A DNA stretch of 64,000 bases from a bacterium (lineage in GTDB: Bacteria > Zixibacteria > MSB-5A5 > GN15 > FEB-12), in NCBI GenBank assembly GCA_016708025.1, contig JADJGQ010000003.1, forward strand, positions 248,001 through 312,000. The letters run 5' to 3'. This document shows, one piece after another, positions 34,719-44,666 of this stretch. The notes under the pieces were generated by a model. That model worked only from the letters and a program-made list of their open reading frames with translations. It was not told the origin of the DNA and made no database searches. The position numbers and the translations under genes were made by a program. Positions within the stretch are counted from its first letter, which is position 1. Each line of letters starts with the position of its first letter.

Positions 34719-36095
34719 ATGTTTGACATACTGCAATTCACCGCCAAGCACTTCTTCTTCCGTATCAGGGAGTTTCAGGAGAAGGGGACAACGCTCGCTC
34801 ACTTGAAAGAGATGGAGCGGATCCAGTTCCAGTCGCGAAGCGAAATAGAGGCATTGCAGTTAACCAGAGTCCGGGCTCTCCTGACTCATGCGCACCAGAA
34901 CTGCCCGTTTTATGCCAAGCGACTGGATGAGGCAGGCATTAAGCCCTCAGGAGTACAGACATTTGACGACCTGCTCAGACTTCCGGTGCTGACGAAAAAG
35001 GATATCCAGCAATCGCTTGACTCGCTTCGGGCGCGGAACTATCCGGTGGAATCTCTGGTTCCCAATAAAACCGGCGGTTCGACGGGGAGCCCGCTGCATT
35101 TTTATCATGACCAGGATCGCCTCTTCTCGCGGAAAGCGGCAACTATCCGGCACAATCGATGGGCCGGGTGGGATATCGGCATGAAGACCGCCTCTTTCTG
35201 GGGACACCGGCAGGATATCTCGGGGATGGCGTCTTTCGGTTTCAAATTACGGAGCATGGTGATCGATCGACTAGCGATACTTGACACTTCGAGTATTACG
35301 CGCGAGCGACTGGCGGAATTCAAAACTCGCCTGCAGAGCTATCGACCGGGGATATATATCGCGTACGCCAATTCGATGTTTCTGTTTGCGCGGTTTCTGA
35401 AAGAGACGAATTCGACGGACCACCATCGCCCTAAGGCGATCATAACTTCGGCGGAGGTTCTCGAGCCGGATCAGCGGTCGTTGATCGAGTCGGTTTTTGA
35501 ATGCAAAGTGTACGACCGCTACGGTTCGCGCGAGACCAGTGTCCTGGCGTCAGAATGCGATCACCATTCCGGCCTGCATATCGGGGCCGATGGATTTCTG
35601 GTTGAGTTCATTCGGGATGGCAAGCCTGCGAAGCCAGGCGAAACCGGCAAAATAGTGGTGACCGACCTGCTGAATTTTGGAATGCCGTTCATTCGGTACC
35701 AGATCGAAGATACGGGAATGCCGGTGGCGGGAAACTGCGGTTGCGGACGCGGCCTTCCGCTGATGAAAATGGCCGGGGGGCGAACTACCGACTTCCTGGT
35801 GACGCCATCGGGGAAGATAGTATCAGGGGCCTCACTGACCATCTACCTGATCGCCAATACGCCGGGAGTAGCCCAGGCGCAGTTGATACAGGAGAAGAAG
35901 GACGAAGTGGTTTTCCGGATCGTTAAAGGTGAGAAATTCGGTGATGCCAGTCTGACATTTTTGGCCGCAGAGATTCCCAAGTACCTGGGAAGCGACGTAA
36001 AGTACCAGATAGAGTACGTCGATACCATACCAGTGGAGTCTTCGGGCAAGTACCGGTTCAGCATCTCCAAGGTTGATCCGGCTTCGGCGTTTTAG
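34719..36095 (+). CDS. PaaK/CapK-like adenylate-forming ligase
   Basis: A 458-residue protein. The ATG at 34719 is preceded by GGGAG; a TTG at 34692 would overlap the flippase. PaaK-family motifs are clear: TGGSTGSPLHFYHD (phosphate-binding loop), DRYGSRETSVLASECD, and VTDLLNFGMPFIRYQIEDTG. Homologues called CapK or coenzyme F390 synthetase-like occur in capsule and O-antigen loci, where their substrate is unknown. It starts the group with the Asp/Glu racemase and glutamate mutase, so it may activate the acidic amino acid they make (inference). Confidence 0.85.
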   Translation: MFDILQFTAKHFFFRIREFQEKGTTLAHLKEMERIQFQSRSEIEALQLTRVRALLTHAHQNCPFYAKRLDEAGIKPSGVQTFDDLLRLPVLTKKDIQQSLDSLRARNYPVESLVPNKTGGSTGSPLHFYHDQDRLFSRKAATIRHNRWAGWDIGMKTASFWGHRQDISGMASFGFKLRSMVIDRLAILDTSSITRERLAEFKTRLQSYRPGIYIAYANSMFLFARFLKETNSTDHHRPKAIITSAEVLEPDQRSLIESVFECKVYDRYGSRETSVLASECDHHSGLHIGADGFLVEFIRDGKPAKPGETGKIVVTDLLNFGMPFIRYQIEDTGMPVAGNCGCGRGLPLMKMAGGRTTDFLVTPSGKIVSGASLTIYLIANTPGVAQAQLIQEKKDEVVFRIVKGEKFGDASLTFLAAEIPKYLGSDVKYQIEYVDTIPVESSGKYRFSISKVDPASAF

Positions 36096-36125
36096 AGCAA
36101 GAGACTCTTCATTCAGGAGACAACA

Positions 36126-36863
36126 TTGACTAAGAAAAAATTAGGCATAATCGGCGGTATGGGTTCCGTGGCCGGAGCCTATATGTTTGACCGAGCGGTC
36201 CAACTGACCCCGGCGGTGACTGATCAGGAGTATGTCGAGATCTTTGTGCACAACAACTCCTCGGTCCCGGATCGCACTCAGGGGATATTGCAGACCGGGC
36301 CAAGCCCGGTGCCGGAACTGGTTCGATCGATGCAACTGATGGACGCAGTCGGCGCAGATTTTGTCATGCTGGCATGCATGACTTCGCATTATTTCATACC
36401 GGAGATCCAGAAGGCAGCTCGCGCGCAGATCATTGACGGAATCGCTGAAACTGCTCGATATACCGTTGAGAATTACCCGCAGGTCAAAACGGTTGGGATA
36501 CTTGCCTCGACCGGTAATCTCAAAATGCAGTTATTTCAGAAGCAATTCGAAGCGGCGGGAATCAGATCGATCATCTTCAACGAGAAGGACCAGAAGTTTT
36601 ACTTCATGGATCCGATCTACGAACCCTGGGGGATCAAGGCCGGACATGTGACGGGACAGCCGAAAGTCCGTTTTGTCCATGCGACTCAACGTCTGGTCGA
36701 ACTCGGCGCGGATGCCATTATCGGCGGGTGCTCTGAAGTTCCGTTGGTATTGAGTCAGTCCGATGTTGAAGTACCGTTTGTCGATGCGATCGACGTTCTG
36801 ATCGGGACGACGTTAGGAAAATGTCTCGATCTTTCACCCCGCACCATTCTGGAACGGGCATAG
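36126..36863 (+). CDS. Aspartate/glutamate racemase-family protein
   Basis: A 245-residue protein starting at TTG (36126) after an AGGAG site. GIIGGMGSVAGAYMF is the family N-terminus. Both catalytic cysteines are present: Cys84 in LACMTSHYF and Cys202 in IIGGCSEVPLVL. The family interconverts L- and D-aspartate or glutamate, or their analogues. It is 30 bp after the ligase gene and 23 bp before the glutamate-mutase gene, which suggests it acts on glutamate or 3-methylaspartate in the same pathway. Confidence 0.87.
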   Translation: MTKKKLGIIGGMGSVAGAYMFDRAVQLTPAVTDQEYVEIFVHNNSSVPDRTQGILQTGPSPVPELVRSMQLMDAVGADFVMLACMTSHYFIPEIQKAARAQIIDGIAETARYTVENYPQVKTVGILASTGNLKMQLFQKQFEAAGIRSIIFNEKDQKFYFMDPIYEPWGIKAGHVTGQPKVRFVHATQRLVELGADAIIGGCSEVPLVLSQSDVEVPFVDAIDVLIGTTLGKCLDLSPRTILERA

Positions 36864-36886
36864 TCTGAGGATCAGGAAGCAGTAGA

Positions 36887-38824
36887 ATGAAAAAGGCACA
36901 TAGATTATTGATCGGGAGTCTCGGCGATGATATCCATTCAGTCGGAATGGCGTTGCTGACGCTGGCGTTTCGCGAGTCCGGGTTCTACGTGAAGAATCTC
37001 GGGATCGGCAATTCGCTTGATGATTTCTTTTTCCACGCGGCTGATTTCGATGCCATTTTCATTTCCTGCAACAATGGCCATGTCGATATGTATCTGGAAG
37101 ATTTCCCGCACAAGCTCCAGCACTTCGGGCTGGGGAACGGTGATCCCAAGGTCTGGTACCTGGGAGGAAATCTCTCTGTGCAGGAGAAGGATGACAATGT
37201 CGTCCGCCAGTTCCGGGCGATGGGTTTCGACTATGTCGCCCCAAAGCCGGTTTCGTGGCTGTTGATCCTCGAGAATCTGAAGCGCGATTTCCACAATAAA
37301 TCGATTCACCCGCGTGAACTGCTCAATCATGGAGAGCATGAGATCCCGCCGATGCCGGATCTTGAGTCGGTCACCGATGAACCGATGAGCATGCCGGAAT
37401 TCGAATTAACGCGGCGCGAAGTACTCGCAAGCTGGCCGACCGGCGCCAAGGTCTGGTTGACCGACGTGAAGAAAAATCACGCGGCACCGTTGAAGAATCT
37501 GCATAACCTGATTGTGACCCAGCAGACAACACCGTATCGACCACTGCTTCAGCCGCGTACCGGGGTGGCGCACATTCAAGATGAGATCGATATTCTCAAG
37601 CTGCTTCGCGAGAACGGGATGGATGTTTCGTCGATTCAGCTCGATGCCGCCAGCCGGAAAAATATGTATGCCAAAGCCGAAGAGGGTGTGCGCCGCTCTG
37701 AAAAGGGAGGAACGTCGTTCCTCAACGGCTACCCAGTTCCGGTCCACGGTGTCCCAGGGATCGAGGAGATCCTGAGCGCAATTGAGACTCCCTTCCAGAT
37801 CCGTGCCGGATCGCCCGATCACCGATTGGTCTACGAGATAGGCATCGCCGGAGGGACAACCTCGGTTGAAGGGGGATTTCTCTGTTATCTGTATCCCTAT
37901 GACAAGCGGACCTCGCCGGTTGCCAATCTGAAGAACTGGAAGTATGTCGACAAGCTGACCGGGATATATCAACAGCAGGGAATCACGATCAACCGCGAGT
38001 ATTTCGGACCGTTGACGACCAGTCTGATCGAGCCATCGCTGGCGATAGCGATCAATGTTGTGCAGGCGATTCTTTCCGCAAAGTCGGGAGCGATGTGTGT
38101 CAGTCTGGGATTGGCAGAGCAGGGGAACCGAACTCAGGATATCGCTTCAATCCGGGCACTCGACAAAGTTGGCCGAGCTTTCCTGACCAAGTACGGATTT
38201 CCGCGAGTGACTGTTTCAACCGTCTTCCACCAGTATATGGCGGCGTTCCCGAACAATCTGGAAAAGGCGCGCGAACTGATCGTCTCCAGCTCCACGACTG
38301 GAGCGCTCGCCCGAGCAACCAAGTTCATGATCAAGACCCCGGTTGAGTCGATTCATATTCCGACCCGTCACGACAACGCGGAAGCATTGCGCCTGACCAA
38401 AGCAGGTGTGGCAAAGGCCGGCGATGTGAAACTCGACTGGTCGGTGATCGACCTGGAAATGGCGATCATCGAGCGAGAAGCGATGATCATATTGGGTGAA
38501 ATCGAGACGCTGGGACGCGGTTCCCTGGCGCGTGGCGCGATCAAGGCGTTCCAGAACGGGGTACTTGATGTCCCCTTCTCCCCCAGCCTTTACAATCGCA
38601 ATGCGATCATCACCGCCCGCGACAGCGATGGGGCCGTTCGCTTTGTGAATCCGGAATTATTGCCGTTTGATGATCAGATCATAGAATACCACAAAGAGAA
38701 AATACATCGGCGGATGGTGATGGAACGTCGCACTAAGAGTTCAGAACTGATCGAACAGGATCTGACGAGAATCTGGAAAGGGGACTATGTCCGCTGGCCG
38801 CTCGACGGGTTATATGTGCATTAG
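36887..38824 (+). CDS. Fused B12-dependent glutamate mutase (GlmS-GlmE-like)
   Basis: A 645-residue protein. The N-terminal 140 residues are a cobalamin-binding domain of the GlmS type with the base-off motif DxHxxG (D15-I-H17-S-V-G20). From about 215 on it matches the catalytic TIM barrel of methylaspartate mutase subunit E: RTGVAHIQDEIDILKLLREN, GYPVPVHGVPGIEEIL, FQIRAGSPDHRLVYEIGIAG. The enzyme rearranges L-glutamate to (2S,3S)-3-methylaspartate. In glutamate fermentation the two subunits are separate and linked to methylaspartase; none is here. Placement between a racemase and glycan genes suggests a biosynthetic role. Confidence 0.87.
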   Translation: MKKAHRLLIGSLGDDIHSVGMALLTLAFRESGFYVKNLGIGNSLDDFFFHAADFDAIFISCNNGHVDMYLEDFPHKLQHFGLGNGDPKVWYLGGNLSVQEKDDNVVRQFRAMGFDYVAPKPVSWLLILENLKRDFHNKSIHPRELLNHGEHEIPPMPDLESVTDEPMSMPEFELTRREVLASWPTGAKVWLTDVKKNHAAPLKNLHNLIVTQQTTPYRPLLQPRTGVAHIQDEIDILKLLRENGMDVSSIQLDAASRKNMYAKAEEGVRRSEKGGTSFLNGYPVPVHGVPGIEEILSAIETPFQIRAGSPDHRLVYEIGIAGGTTSVEGGFLCYLYPYDKRTSPVANLKNWKYVDKLTGIYQQQGITINREYFGPLTTSLIEPSLAIAINVVQAILSAKSGAMCVSLGLAEQGNRTQDIASIRALDKVGRAFLTKYGFPRVTVSTVFHQYMAAFPNNLEKARELIVSSSTTGALARATKFMIKTPVESIHIPTRHDNAEALRLTKAGVAKAGDVKLDWSVIDLEMAIIEREAMIILGEIETLGRGSLARGAIKAFQNGVLDVPFSPSLYNRNAIITARDSDGAVRFVNPELLPFDDQIIEYHKEKIHRRMVMERRTKSSELIEQDLTRIWKGDYVRWPLDGLYVH

Positions 38825-38835
38825 ACCGGACTGCT

Positions 38836-40690
38836 CTACTTCTTATCGATAAACATTCGATGGAACAGCTCGAAAGCGACCAGGTCGCTGAGCTGGAAGA
38901 ATGAATCCCCTCCCTTGCGCTGACGCTCCAGGAATTTCTCGATAGTCGGACGATTGAAATAACCGCGCTGGATGGTTGTCTGATCCAGCAAGACTCCCTC
39001 ATAAAATTGCCGGACTCGTTTGTCAGCCCGATACCACTGACTGAAGTGGGAGTAGTTTTTCGGGTTGTAATATTTGAAATGCCCTTGAGTCAGTCGTTCG
39101 GCTAAGTAACCGTACCGATTGATCCGGGCGCGGAGTTTTTGTTTCCAGGGGGACGGCTTGTGAAAGAGATCAACACCGGTCGACTGGTAGGTGACTCGCG
39201 CCAGGTCGGGGAGTTTCGACCGGAAATAGGCGGACATGACCGATTTCGAGAGTTTGGTCGCTGCCGGGATCTTGAGATAGAAATCCACGAGCAGATCATC
39301 GGCCAGCGCAAAATGATCGTGCCAGAGGAAGCGGTTGCAATCGATCAGATTCATATGCCGGCCGATCCGGTTCCGGATAAAGAAATTATCCTTCTGATTG
39401 CAGTAGAGCGGCGAGACATTCAGGCTTCGCTGGAAGTCAGCCTCGATATTCGGCATATACGATGCAGCAAAGCGCTTCCCCATCTCCGGCGTGAAGAGGG
39501 CGTAATGTTCTTCGCCAACAAAATCTCCCCAGAGCGAGCGACGAAGATTCTTCAGTTTTTCTTCATGCGAGATCGTTTCTGTGATATCGGCTGCTTTGTA
39601 GTATGGCGAGCCGAAATTGGTCGGGCCGCCGAAAATGCCGTTAAGGAACGCCGTCGATTTGGGAGGGAGATTGTACTGCGTGCTGACACCCATCAGCACC
39701 GCCGGACCGGTGTTGTTCATCCCTTCGGAGAAATAAACAAACCGTTCGGCATGCTCCGCCAGCCAGTAGGGATGCATCTCAATGAATCGGTATCGCTCAT
39801 GATTGAGCGTTTTGACAACATCCTTGGCGATCTTATGGTCATGACAACCAGACCGTCCATGGGTAATCGCCCAGGGGTTGTGACCCGCCATGATTGTATG
39901 GGCAAGAATGAATCGTGAATCTAATCCGCCGGAAAGCGGGATGACGATATTCTCTGCATTGCCGATCCGCTTTTTGATTAGCGGGCGGAAGATGGCATCG
40001 ACTTCCTCGACCATCTCGTCCATCGAGCGATCGATCCCTTCCTGATATAGGTAATCCCAGTAGGTCGAGAGAACGGTTCTGCCATTGGCGACTTTCAGCG
40101 TATGACCGCCGAGGAGGATCTTGGCCCTGGCGAAAAGCGTCTTTTCGCCGAGAGGATAACCGTAGTTGAACATGTCTGCGGCGCACTCGAGATCGACTGT
40201 TCGATCGAAGCTCTCATAAGCGAGAAACGCCTTGGCTTCGGTGGCGAACATGAAAAGCGATTCGTCTTCGAAATAGTACAGTTGCCGATGTCCGAATCGG
40301 TCGTTGCAGATCAGCATCTCTTTGTTCGGATTGTCGAAGATCGCGATATTAAACGAACCATCGATCTTCTCCGGCAGATGCGCTGCATCCTTGCGATACA
40401 ACGTCGTCAGATGCTGCGCTTTTGGGAGTTGATCCAGCAGGTGGATCAGCGTGCCATCCATAGATGAATCCGGAGAAAGCGGCGACGATCGACGAATCAG
40501 CGGACTGGCCAAGTTGCTTTTCACCTGCCATTGGGATACCGGCATGCCCGACCCCGAACCATTCGCCGATGTGCGATTCGGCTTCGTAGTAGTCGTAATG
40601 CATCAGCCGTTTCTGCATGCCGGCCAACAGCGACTGGCGCTTCGGCTGGTCCATCGGGCGTTTGCAGACAAATCCAAATATTCCGGGCAT
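38836..40690 (-). pseudogene. Asparagine-synthase-like protein, frameshifted, glutaminase Cys missing
   Basis: Two overlapping frames belong to one gene of about 617 residues. The N-terminal frame starts at 40690 (GAGG site) with MPGIFGFVCKRPM and runs to about 40455 at SGFIYG. The rest continues in another frame as TLIHLLDQLPKAQ and on through DGSFNIAIFD, the PP-loop PLSGGLDSRFILAH and the C-terminal synthase domain to 38836. One extra base near 40452-40460 would explain the shift. Residue 2 is Pro instead of the catalytic Cys, so even the intact protein could not hydrolyse glutamine, as in lasso-cyclase and beta-lactam-synthetase relatives. It may be a decayed gene or a consensus error. Confidence 0.8.
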
Positions 40691-40721
40691 ATATCCTCAG
40701 GTCGTCTCGTAGAGGTTGAAT

Positions 40722-42705
40722 TTATGTTCGATGAATCGTCAGTTCATTCTCAATAGTGAACTGGCCATCGGTGAATCTGTTCGGTTCATCCTGATGCCAG
40801 ATAATAAGGGAACGGTCGCCGCTGTCAAGTCTGATCCGGTCGAAGGAATTGCCGGCCCGCCTCTGGCAGTATATCTACTGCTTCCTGCTCAAAAGCGCCG
40901 TTCAGAGGTGCCAATCTGAAATCGTGAACAGGCAGCCTGATCTGCCTGCGCCAGATAATCGCACGAATAGTCTTTGATGGCATCTTCAGATTATATTCTG
41001 GCGATACCCAATCATCCTCGAAATCGATATCCATATCACTGTCAAAGGTGTAAAATGGCTAACGCCACCAGAGCAATTCTCCAGATCGCTTCAGATCCAG
41101 TCCATCGCCTTGCGCCTACTGTAATTCCAGCGCCCAAATGAAAAGACATCATCCAGTCAATTCCAGAAATTCGATTCAATCACCACAGCGATCAGGTGGG
41201 AAGCGCTCCGACTATGGAACGTCTGGTGACGATAGTGGTGCCGATCATCTTTCCCCAGTTTGGATTTCGCCCCGAAGGAGATAATTTGCTCTGGTTTTCA
41301 TCGACGACGGATCGCGCAGTTTGACAATCGGATTCTGTCACCATGGTATTCCCCGTATCCGGAAGTTCAACGCGAAAGGCAAGTCACCGTATTGTGGGCC
41401 CGCTGTTCGGAAGAAATAGTCTCGCCAGTCGGTGCCCGTCAGCTCACGATTCTGAGGCACAAACATCCCATACAACCGTCTGAAGAGTCCACTTGATTGA
41501 ATCATTTTCCGGAGAGTCGGATTACTCGGTCCGAGCACGGGGCTGTACGTAAATCGCCCGGGATCGACCAGAATCGGCCCGTCAGAGCTGGTCAGGATGA
41601 CCTGCAGGTCATCGGCATGGGAATGCCACTGACGGCGCACAGGCGGCTTACCGGAAGCATCAAAGAGAAGTTGATATTTCTTCCCAGTTGCCGGGTCGTT
41701 CCATTTCGAAACAGCCCATCCGGTTGGTTGATAGATTTTCACCAATGGCCGAGCTGAGGCAGTTTTTTTGGCGCGCGCCTGCTCGCCCAACAGCGTTTCG
41801 CAGAGATTAGAGATGTACGCTGTCTCAAAGGCGTCAGAATCGCCGATCTGCGGAATCTTCCCTTGCGGGTCGGTGATCTCTTCGAGGGTCACCAGAAGCG
41901 TCTGCACGGCCTGCAAAAGCCAATCGGGGATCGGCAGATCGTTGGTGCGAAGGATCACGACATAATCGGTCAGGGCAATAATGCACTCACCGTGGTACAT
42001 CGGCGCCTGCTCAATCCAGTGACCATCGGGCTGAATCTCCGTCTTGAGCAATTCCTGAAGGCGGCTGGATGCCTTTTCGCGCCAGATTGTCGTATCAACC
42101 AGACCGTGGAGATATTCCGAAGCGGTCAGGATAGCGCAACAGATGATCAGCTCCCAATTGCCGACCTTGCTCCCAAGTCCCTGAAGAAGGAAATCGACTT
42201 CGAATCGAAGATGATCGAAAAGCAGTTTGCTCTGGCTTGCGGTGGAAACATCTCCATTTCGCAAAATATCAAAGGACTTGATCAGATGGAAGATTCTCAG
42301 CGCCGAATCAAGACGATTGCTCCAGAGATGGCTCTGCGTGCCTCTGCGCGCAGAACAGAACTGCTCGACATGATCCCAGTAACAGTCGGCCAGCGGCTGC
42401 TCATTGGTCAGTCTCCATCCGGCGGCCAGATCGACCAGATGGCTGAGTCTCGCCAAAGCATGCGGCCATTCTTCGTCACCGGTTCGGATCTTGTCCCAAT
42501 CGATCGGAGACTCAAGCTGCTCCGGAACCCAGGTCTTCTCCATATGCCAGGGATGCCAGAAGGTGATCAGCCCGCGCGAGGTTTCCCGCGCCTTGGCGAT
42601 CAGCTCCAGGCTGTCCGGGTAACGGGCACAAAAGATCGCCGAGCGAACATCACCGTCCGGCCAGTACGGTCGAGCAATTTGGCTGACGGATGGTTCTGTG
42701 GTCAC
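40722..42705 (-). pseudogene. Heparinase II/III-like glycan lyase gene, multiply frameshifted
   Basis: The open N-terminal part (GTG at 42705 to TGA at 41338, 455 codons) has the heparinase helical domain (ALARLSHLVDLAAGWRLT) and the start of the beta domain (WHSHADDLQVILTSSDGPIL, VDPGRFTY). The missing C-terminal beta domain lies downstream in broken frames: VVDENQSKLSPSGRNPNWGK (about 41249-41308), SHLIAVVIESNFW (41163-41203), WMMSFHLGAGITVG, then DDWVSPEYNLKMPSKTI (40940-41018) and SGDRSLIIWHQDEPNRF, ending TAA at 40722. At least five frame changes and one in-frame stop are needed. These proteins cleave acidic polysaccharides and are common next to asparagine-synthase genes in capsule loci. 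Confidence 0.8.
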
Positions 42706-42944
42706 GGCAGGAGCTGTCTTTCTTTCCAGATCAGAGATCGGCTATTGGGCGCGTTATGGATGCATGTTTTCAACAGTGGCAGAAGATAGACCGGGCGGGT
42801 AGCGGAATCAACAAAATTCAGCTCTGCAGAGAGATTAAACCCTTGACGATATTATGACAGGACAACACCTTGCGGACGCTGGGCGAAAAGCTTCCCGACC
42901 GGCAACAAGAGTGGCTTTCACCGAGAGTAGAACGATTGCAGGGT

Positions 42945-44078
42945 ATGATCAAGATAGCGTATGTCATAGACGAACTCCCGAGCGCCAACGGCGGGACTGA
43001 GGGGCAATTGGTGATGTTGCTGCGGCACCTGGACCGTACTCAGTTTGCACCGCATCTGGTCTGCCTTCGCCCGGCGGATTTTATCAGCAAGAGCGGTCTC
43101 GATGTCCCCAACCTGACATTGCATGTCGGGAGCTTGTTCCGTCCATCGGCGATCCGGAAGATCAATCAGCTTGGTCGGTATCTGAGAGAGAACAAGATCG
43201 ATATTGTGCAGACATTTTTTGTCGACGGTAACATCGTCGGGACTTTCGGCGCTATGTGCGCCGGTACGCCGACCATTATCTCCAGCAGGAGAAACCTCGG
43301 ACACTGGCATGGACCGATCCATATCGCACTACTGAAGTACCTTCAGAAACATACCAGCTACTACCTGGCTAACTCTCGAGCGGTGATCGCCAAAACGATC
43401 GATAAAGAATCCGCCAAACCTGAGCAGATGCATCTGGTCTACAACGGGCTGGATCTTGAGCGTTTCGCGCGTATCACGCCGGAACTTAGAGCACAAAAAC
43501 GCGAGGAGTGGAAGATCGGTGACAACGAACTGCTGGTCGGTTCGGTTGCGAATCTCAGGGATGTTAAGAACCTCGATTTGCTGGTGATAGCAGCCGCGAC
43601 GCTTAAGAACGACTACCCGAACCTCAAGTGGGTAATAGTTGGCGATGGTCCTGATCGGGAGAGGCTGACTTCGCTCCTGGCACAGCATGGTCTGGCAGAC
43701 AGGTTTCTTTTGCCGGGGCGGGCAGTCGATGTTATCCCGAGTTTGGCGGCGCTTGATATCGCGGTCCTTTGCTCTGCCAGCGAAAGTTTTTCAAATTCAC
43801 TTATCGAATATATGGCGGCAGGGTTGCCGGTGATCGCTTCCGATGTCGGCGGCAACCGCGAAGCGATCAGTCATGGTGAGAACGGGCTGTTGTTTCCTTC
43901 AGGAGACCAGGCGCGGTTCAATGATGAATTGAGGCAATTGATCGGGGACCGGGGACTTGCGGCACGGTTTGCCTCTGCGGCGAGAACGGCCGCCCATTCA
44001 AAATACTCGACGGCGAAATATGTCGCTGAACATGAGGCGTTTTATCGCCGCATTTATCAGGAGAAAGCAGACAGATGA
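42945..44078 (+). CDS. Glycosyltransferase family 4
   Basis: A 377-residue GT-B enzyme. The start MIKIAYVIDELPSANGGTEG matches the family N-terminus, so the ATG at 42945 is chosen; a TTG at 42870 with AGGA upstream is an alternative and would add 25 residues. The C-terminal half has the donor-site pattern LCSASESFSNSLIEYMAAGL and PVIASDVGGNREAI. It transfers a sugar to the growing lipid-linked unit in the cytoplasm. It overlaps the next gene by four bases (ATGA). Confidence 0.85.
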   Translation: MIKIAYVIDELPSANGGTEGQLVMLLRHLDRTQFAPHLVCLRPADFISKSGLDVPNLTLHVGSLFRPSAIRKINQLGRYLRENKIDIVQTFFVDGNIVGTFGAMCAGTPTIISSRRNLGHWHGPIHIALLKYLQKHTSYYLANSRAVIAKTIDKESAKPEQMHLVYNGLDLERFARITPELRAQKREEWKIGDNELLVGSVANLRDVKNLDLLVIAAATLKNDYPNLKWVIVGDGPDRERLTSLLAQHGLADRFLLPGRAVDVIPSLAALDIAVLCSASESFSNSLIEYMAAGLPVIASDVGGNREAISHGENGLLFPSGDQARFNDELRQLIGDRGLAARFASAARTAAHSKYSTAKYVAEHEAFYRRIYQEKADR

Positions 44079-44662
44079 GAAAGATCATAAAATCGATATT
44101 GGTCGCGCTGTTCTATATCATGGTGCTGCCGAGCAGTCTGATCTCGCTCGGGTTCCACCGCTTCCTGGGCAGCAGTATGGCATTTGATTTTTTCGCCCAG
44201 TGGTACAGCCTTTTTCCCGGTCGTATCGGCACCATGACACGTGCCTGCTTTTATGAGCAGACCCTGGCCGAAGCACATCTTGATCTGGATATCGGCTTTG
44301 GGAGTCTTGTCTCCAAGATCGACACGACCATCGGCAAGGGGGTCTTGATCACCGGTCATACGGTGATCGGTCGGGCACATATCGGTGATCGGGCAGTGAT
44401 CGCCAACTATGTCTCAGTCCTCTCCGGACGGTACCAGCACAATTTCCAGGATATCTCGAAGGATGTTCTCTCCAACGAAGATCGCTTTGATTTCGTTAAT
44501 ATCGGCCACGATGCGTTTGTCGGGGAACATTGCACGGTGATGGCGAATGTGGGACATCATTCGATCATCGGTGCGGGGAGTGTGGTGGTGAAAGATATTC
44601 CGGAGATGGTGGTAGCGATCGGCGCGCCGGCCAAGCCGGTCAAAACGAGAACGGTGAAGTGA
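44075..44662 (+). CDS. Left-handed beta-helix acyltransferase with membrane helix
   Basis: A 195-residue protein with an N-terminal hydrophobic segment (ILVALFYIMVLPSSLISLGF) and a hexapeptide-repeat beta-helix after about residue 70: IDTTIGKGVLITGHTVIGRA, HIGDRAVIANYVSVLSG, VNIGHDAFVGEHCTVMANVG. It probably O-acetylates a sugar in the repeat unit. Translational coupling to the upstream glycosyltransferase supports a shared step. Confidence 0.82.
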   Translation: MRKIIKSILVALFYIMVLPSSLISLGFHRFLGSSMAFDFFAQWYSLFPGRIGTMTRACFYEQTLAEAHLDLDIGFGSLVSKIDTTIGKGVLITGHTVIGRAHIGDRAVIANYVSVLSGRYQHNFQDISKDVLSNEDRFDFVNIGHDAFVGEHCTVMANVGHHSIIGAGSVVVKDIPEMVVAIGAPAKPVKTRTVK

Positions 44663-44666
44663 CCGT

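Noticed and set aside
40825..41034. A 69-residue minus-strand open frame as an independent small gene (possible lasso-type precursor beside an asparagine-synthase-like gene)
   Set aside because: Its sequence matches the expected C-terminal part of the heparinase gene and the neighbouring frame continues it, so it is a fragment of the broken gene.
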